A DNA stretch of 6,672 nucleotides from an uncultured Amaricoccus sp. (GTDB lineage: Bacteria; Pseudomonadota; Alphaproteobacteria; Rhodobacterales; Rhodobacteraceae): the NCBI RefSeq assembly GCF_937891315.1, contig NZ_CALAGI010000019.1:1-6672 (forward strand), in the 5' to 3' direction. Below the pieces are notes generated by a model. That model saw only the letters and a program-made list of their open reading frames with translations. It was not told the DNA's origin and made no database searches. A program made the position numbers and the translations under genes. Below, one piece after another: positions 5,712 to 6,672 of the stretch. The number at the start of each line of letters is the position of its first letter. Position 1 is the stretch's first letter.

Positions 5712-6623
5712 ATGCCACTGACCGAGGAACAAAAGGCCGAGATCGCCGCCGCCCGCGCCAACGCCGCGCCCACCCTGCGGGCGACGTCGCCGGGCATGGA
5801 GGCCTGGCTCTACCGGGCGATCCCGGTGCTCGACCACGGGCTGATCCGGGTCATCGACTACATGGGCGACGACGCGGCGATCGTCCAGGCCGCGCGCGTC
5901 TCCTACGGCCAGGGCACCAGGGCGACGCGCGACGACGCCGGCCTCATCCGCTACCTGATGCGCCACTGGCACTCGACGCCCTTCGAGATGTGCGAGGTGA
6001 AGCTGCATGTGAAGCTGCCGGTCTTCGTCGCCCGCCAGTGGATCCGCCACCGCACCGCGAACGTGAACGAATATTCCGCCCGCTACTCGATCCTCGACCG
6101 CGAATTCTACATCCCCGCGCCGGAACATCTCGCCGCCCAGTCGAGCGTCAACAACCAGGGCCGCGGCGAGGTCCTGAGCGCGGAGGAATCCGCCCGCGTC
6201 CTCGCCTTCCTGCGCGAGGATTCGACGCGGGCCTATGACAATTACGAAGCGATGCTGTCGACCGAGGGCCAGCAGGGTCTGGCGCGGGAGCTGGCGCGGA
6301 TGAACCTGCCGGCGAACATCTACACGCAATGGTACTGGAAGGTGGACCTCCACAACCTGTTCCACTTCCTGCGGTTGCGGGCTGACCCGCACGCCCAGTA
6401 CGAGATCCGCGCCTATGCCGAGGCGATCTGCGAAGTTGTGAAGGACTGGGTTCCGGCGGCCTGGGGGGCGTTCGAGGACTATCGGCTGGGGGCGGTGACC
6501 TTCTCGGGGAAGGGGATGGAGGTGGTCAGGCGCCGGCTGGCGGGGGAGGTGGTGACACAGGAAGAAAGCGGCATGAGCAAAGGGGAGTGGCGGGAGTTCG
6601 AGGTTATTTGCAATGCAAAATGA
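5712..6623 (+). CDS. thyX: Flavin-dependent thymidylate synthase ThyX
   Basis: A 303-residue enzyme that makes dTMP from dUMP with methylenetetrahydrofolate as carbon donor and FAD/NADPH as reductant, the alternative to ThyA. The diagnostic ThyX motif RHR-x7-S is present as RHRTANVNEYS (112-122), continuing ARYS. Other family blocks are HWHSTPFEMCEVKLHVKLPVFVARQW (85-110, with PFE), the LPANIYTQWYWKVDLHNLFHFLRLR segment (199-223) and DPHAQYEIRAYA (225-236), which supply flavin and nucleotide contacts in known structures. The protein is longer than the compact T. maritima enzyme (about 220 residues), with an N-terminal leader of about 30 residues and a C-terminal extension after about 255; similar lengths are usual in alphaproteobacteria. 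The ATG at 5712 has GAGG seven bases upstream. All key residues are intact. The end overlaps a possible next gene by 11 bases. Confidence 0.96.
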   Translation: MPLTEEQKAEIAAARANAAPTLRATSPGMEAWLYRAIPVLDHGLIRVIDYMGDDAAIVQAARVSYGQGTRATRDDAGLIRYLMRHWHSTPFEMCEVKLHVKLPVFVARQWIRHRTANVNEYSARYSILDREFYIPAPEHLAAQSSVNNQGRGEVLSAEESARVLAFLREDSTRAYDNYEAMLSTEGQQGLARELARMNLPANIYTQWYWKVDLHNLFHFLRLRADPHAQYEIRAYAEAICEVVKDWVPAAWGAFEDYRLGAVTFSGKGMEVVRRRLAGEVVTQEESGMSKGEWREFEVICNAK

Positions 6624-6672
6624 TCGGACGGATTACGGCGCTATCTACTTGGCGTATTTTACTGGCGTCTCG
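6613..6672 (+). CDS. Possible start of a downstream gene, cut by window edge
   Basis: A frame begins at ATG 6613, overlaps the last 11 bases of thyX, and stays open for all 20 codons to the edge (MQNDRTDYGAIYLAYFTGVS). GAGG at 6600-6603 lies nine bases before this ATG, a good ribosome-binding site inside thyX. A competing start, ATG 6620, overlaps the thyX TGA in the classical ATGA arrangement and is also open (MIGRITALSTWRILLAS), but it is 16 bases from GAGG. Codons here use more A/T at third positions than thyX, which could mean acquired DNA or non-coding sequence. Twenty codons are too few to name a family. Confidence 0.35.
   Translation, partial: MQNDRTDYGAIYLAYFTGVS

Overview
The window reads as ordinary chromosome from a GC-rich alphaproteobacterium. 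The signs are the strong G/C bias at third codon positions, which opens very long false frames on the opposite strands, a flavin-dependent thymidylate synthase (ThyX), and protein types common in that class: a periplasmic DUF1194 von Willebrand A protein, a TolB-like/TPR protein, and a glyoxalase ending in a tryptophan-rich tail. No genus can be named from the sequence alone. There are no RNA genes, insertion sequences, CRISPR arrays or phage genes that I can recognise.

Layout, left to right. Positions 1-491 (minus) hold the first 163 codons of a sodium/glutamate symporter (gltS), cut by the window edge. Its start faces a 529-residue TPR protein (652-2241, plus) across a 160-base divergent gap that contains an inverted repeat. 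Directly after the TPR gene, 2242-2597 carries no intact gene: it holds a 29-codon frame that looks like the broken start of a membrane transporter gene, a second short gene-like frame, and a probable terminator for the next gene. Positions 2598-4247 (minus) encode a CPA1 Na+/H+ antiporter closely resembling E. coli YjcE, starting at TTG. A 276-base gap follows. Positions 4524-5207 (minus) encode the DUF1194 protein, which overlaps by one base the glyoxalase I gene (5207-5635, minus), so the two form an operon. A 76-base AT-richer divergent promoter region separates that operon from thyX (5712-6623, plus). A further frame overlaps the thyX stop and runs off the right edge.

The genes do not form one pathway. 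They are housekeeping or stress functions: glutamate uptake, ion and pH homeostasis, methylglyoxal detoxification and dTMP synthesis, plus two proteins of unknown role (the TPR protein and the DUF1194 protein). I see no convincing evidence of a new multi-gene system. The points most worth checking are the decayed gene after the TPR protein, the TolB-like/TPR protein without an effector domain, the translationally coupled glyoxalase/VWA pair, and the frame overlapping the end of thyX.
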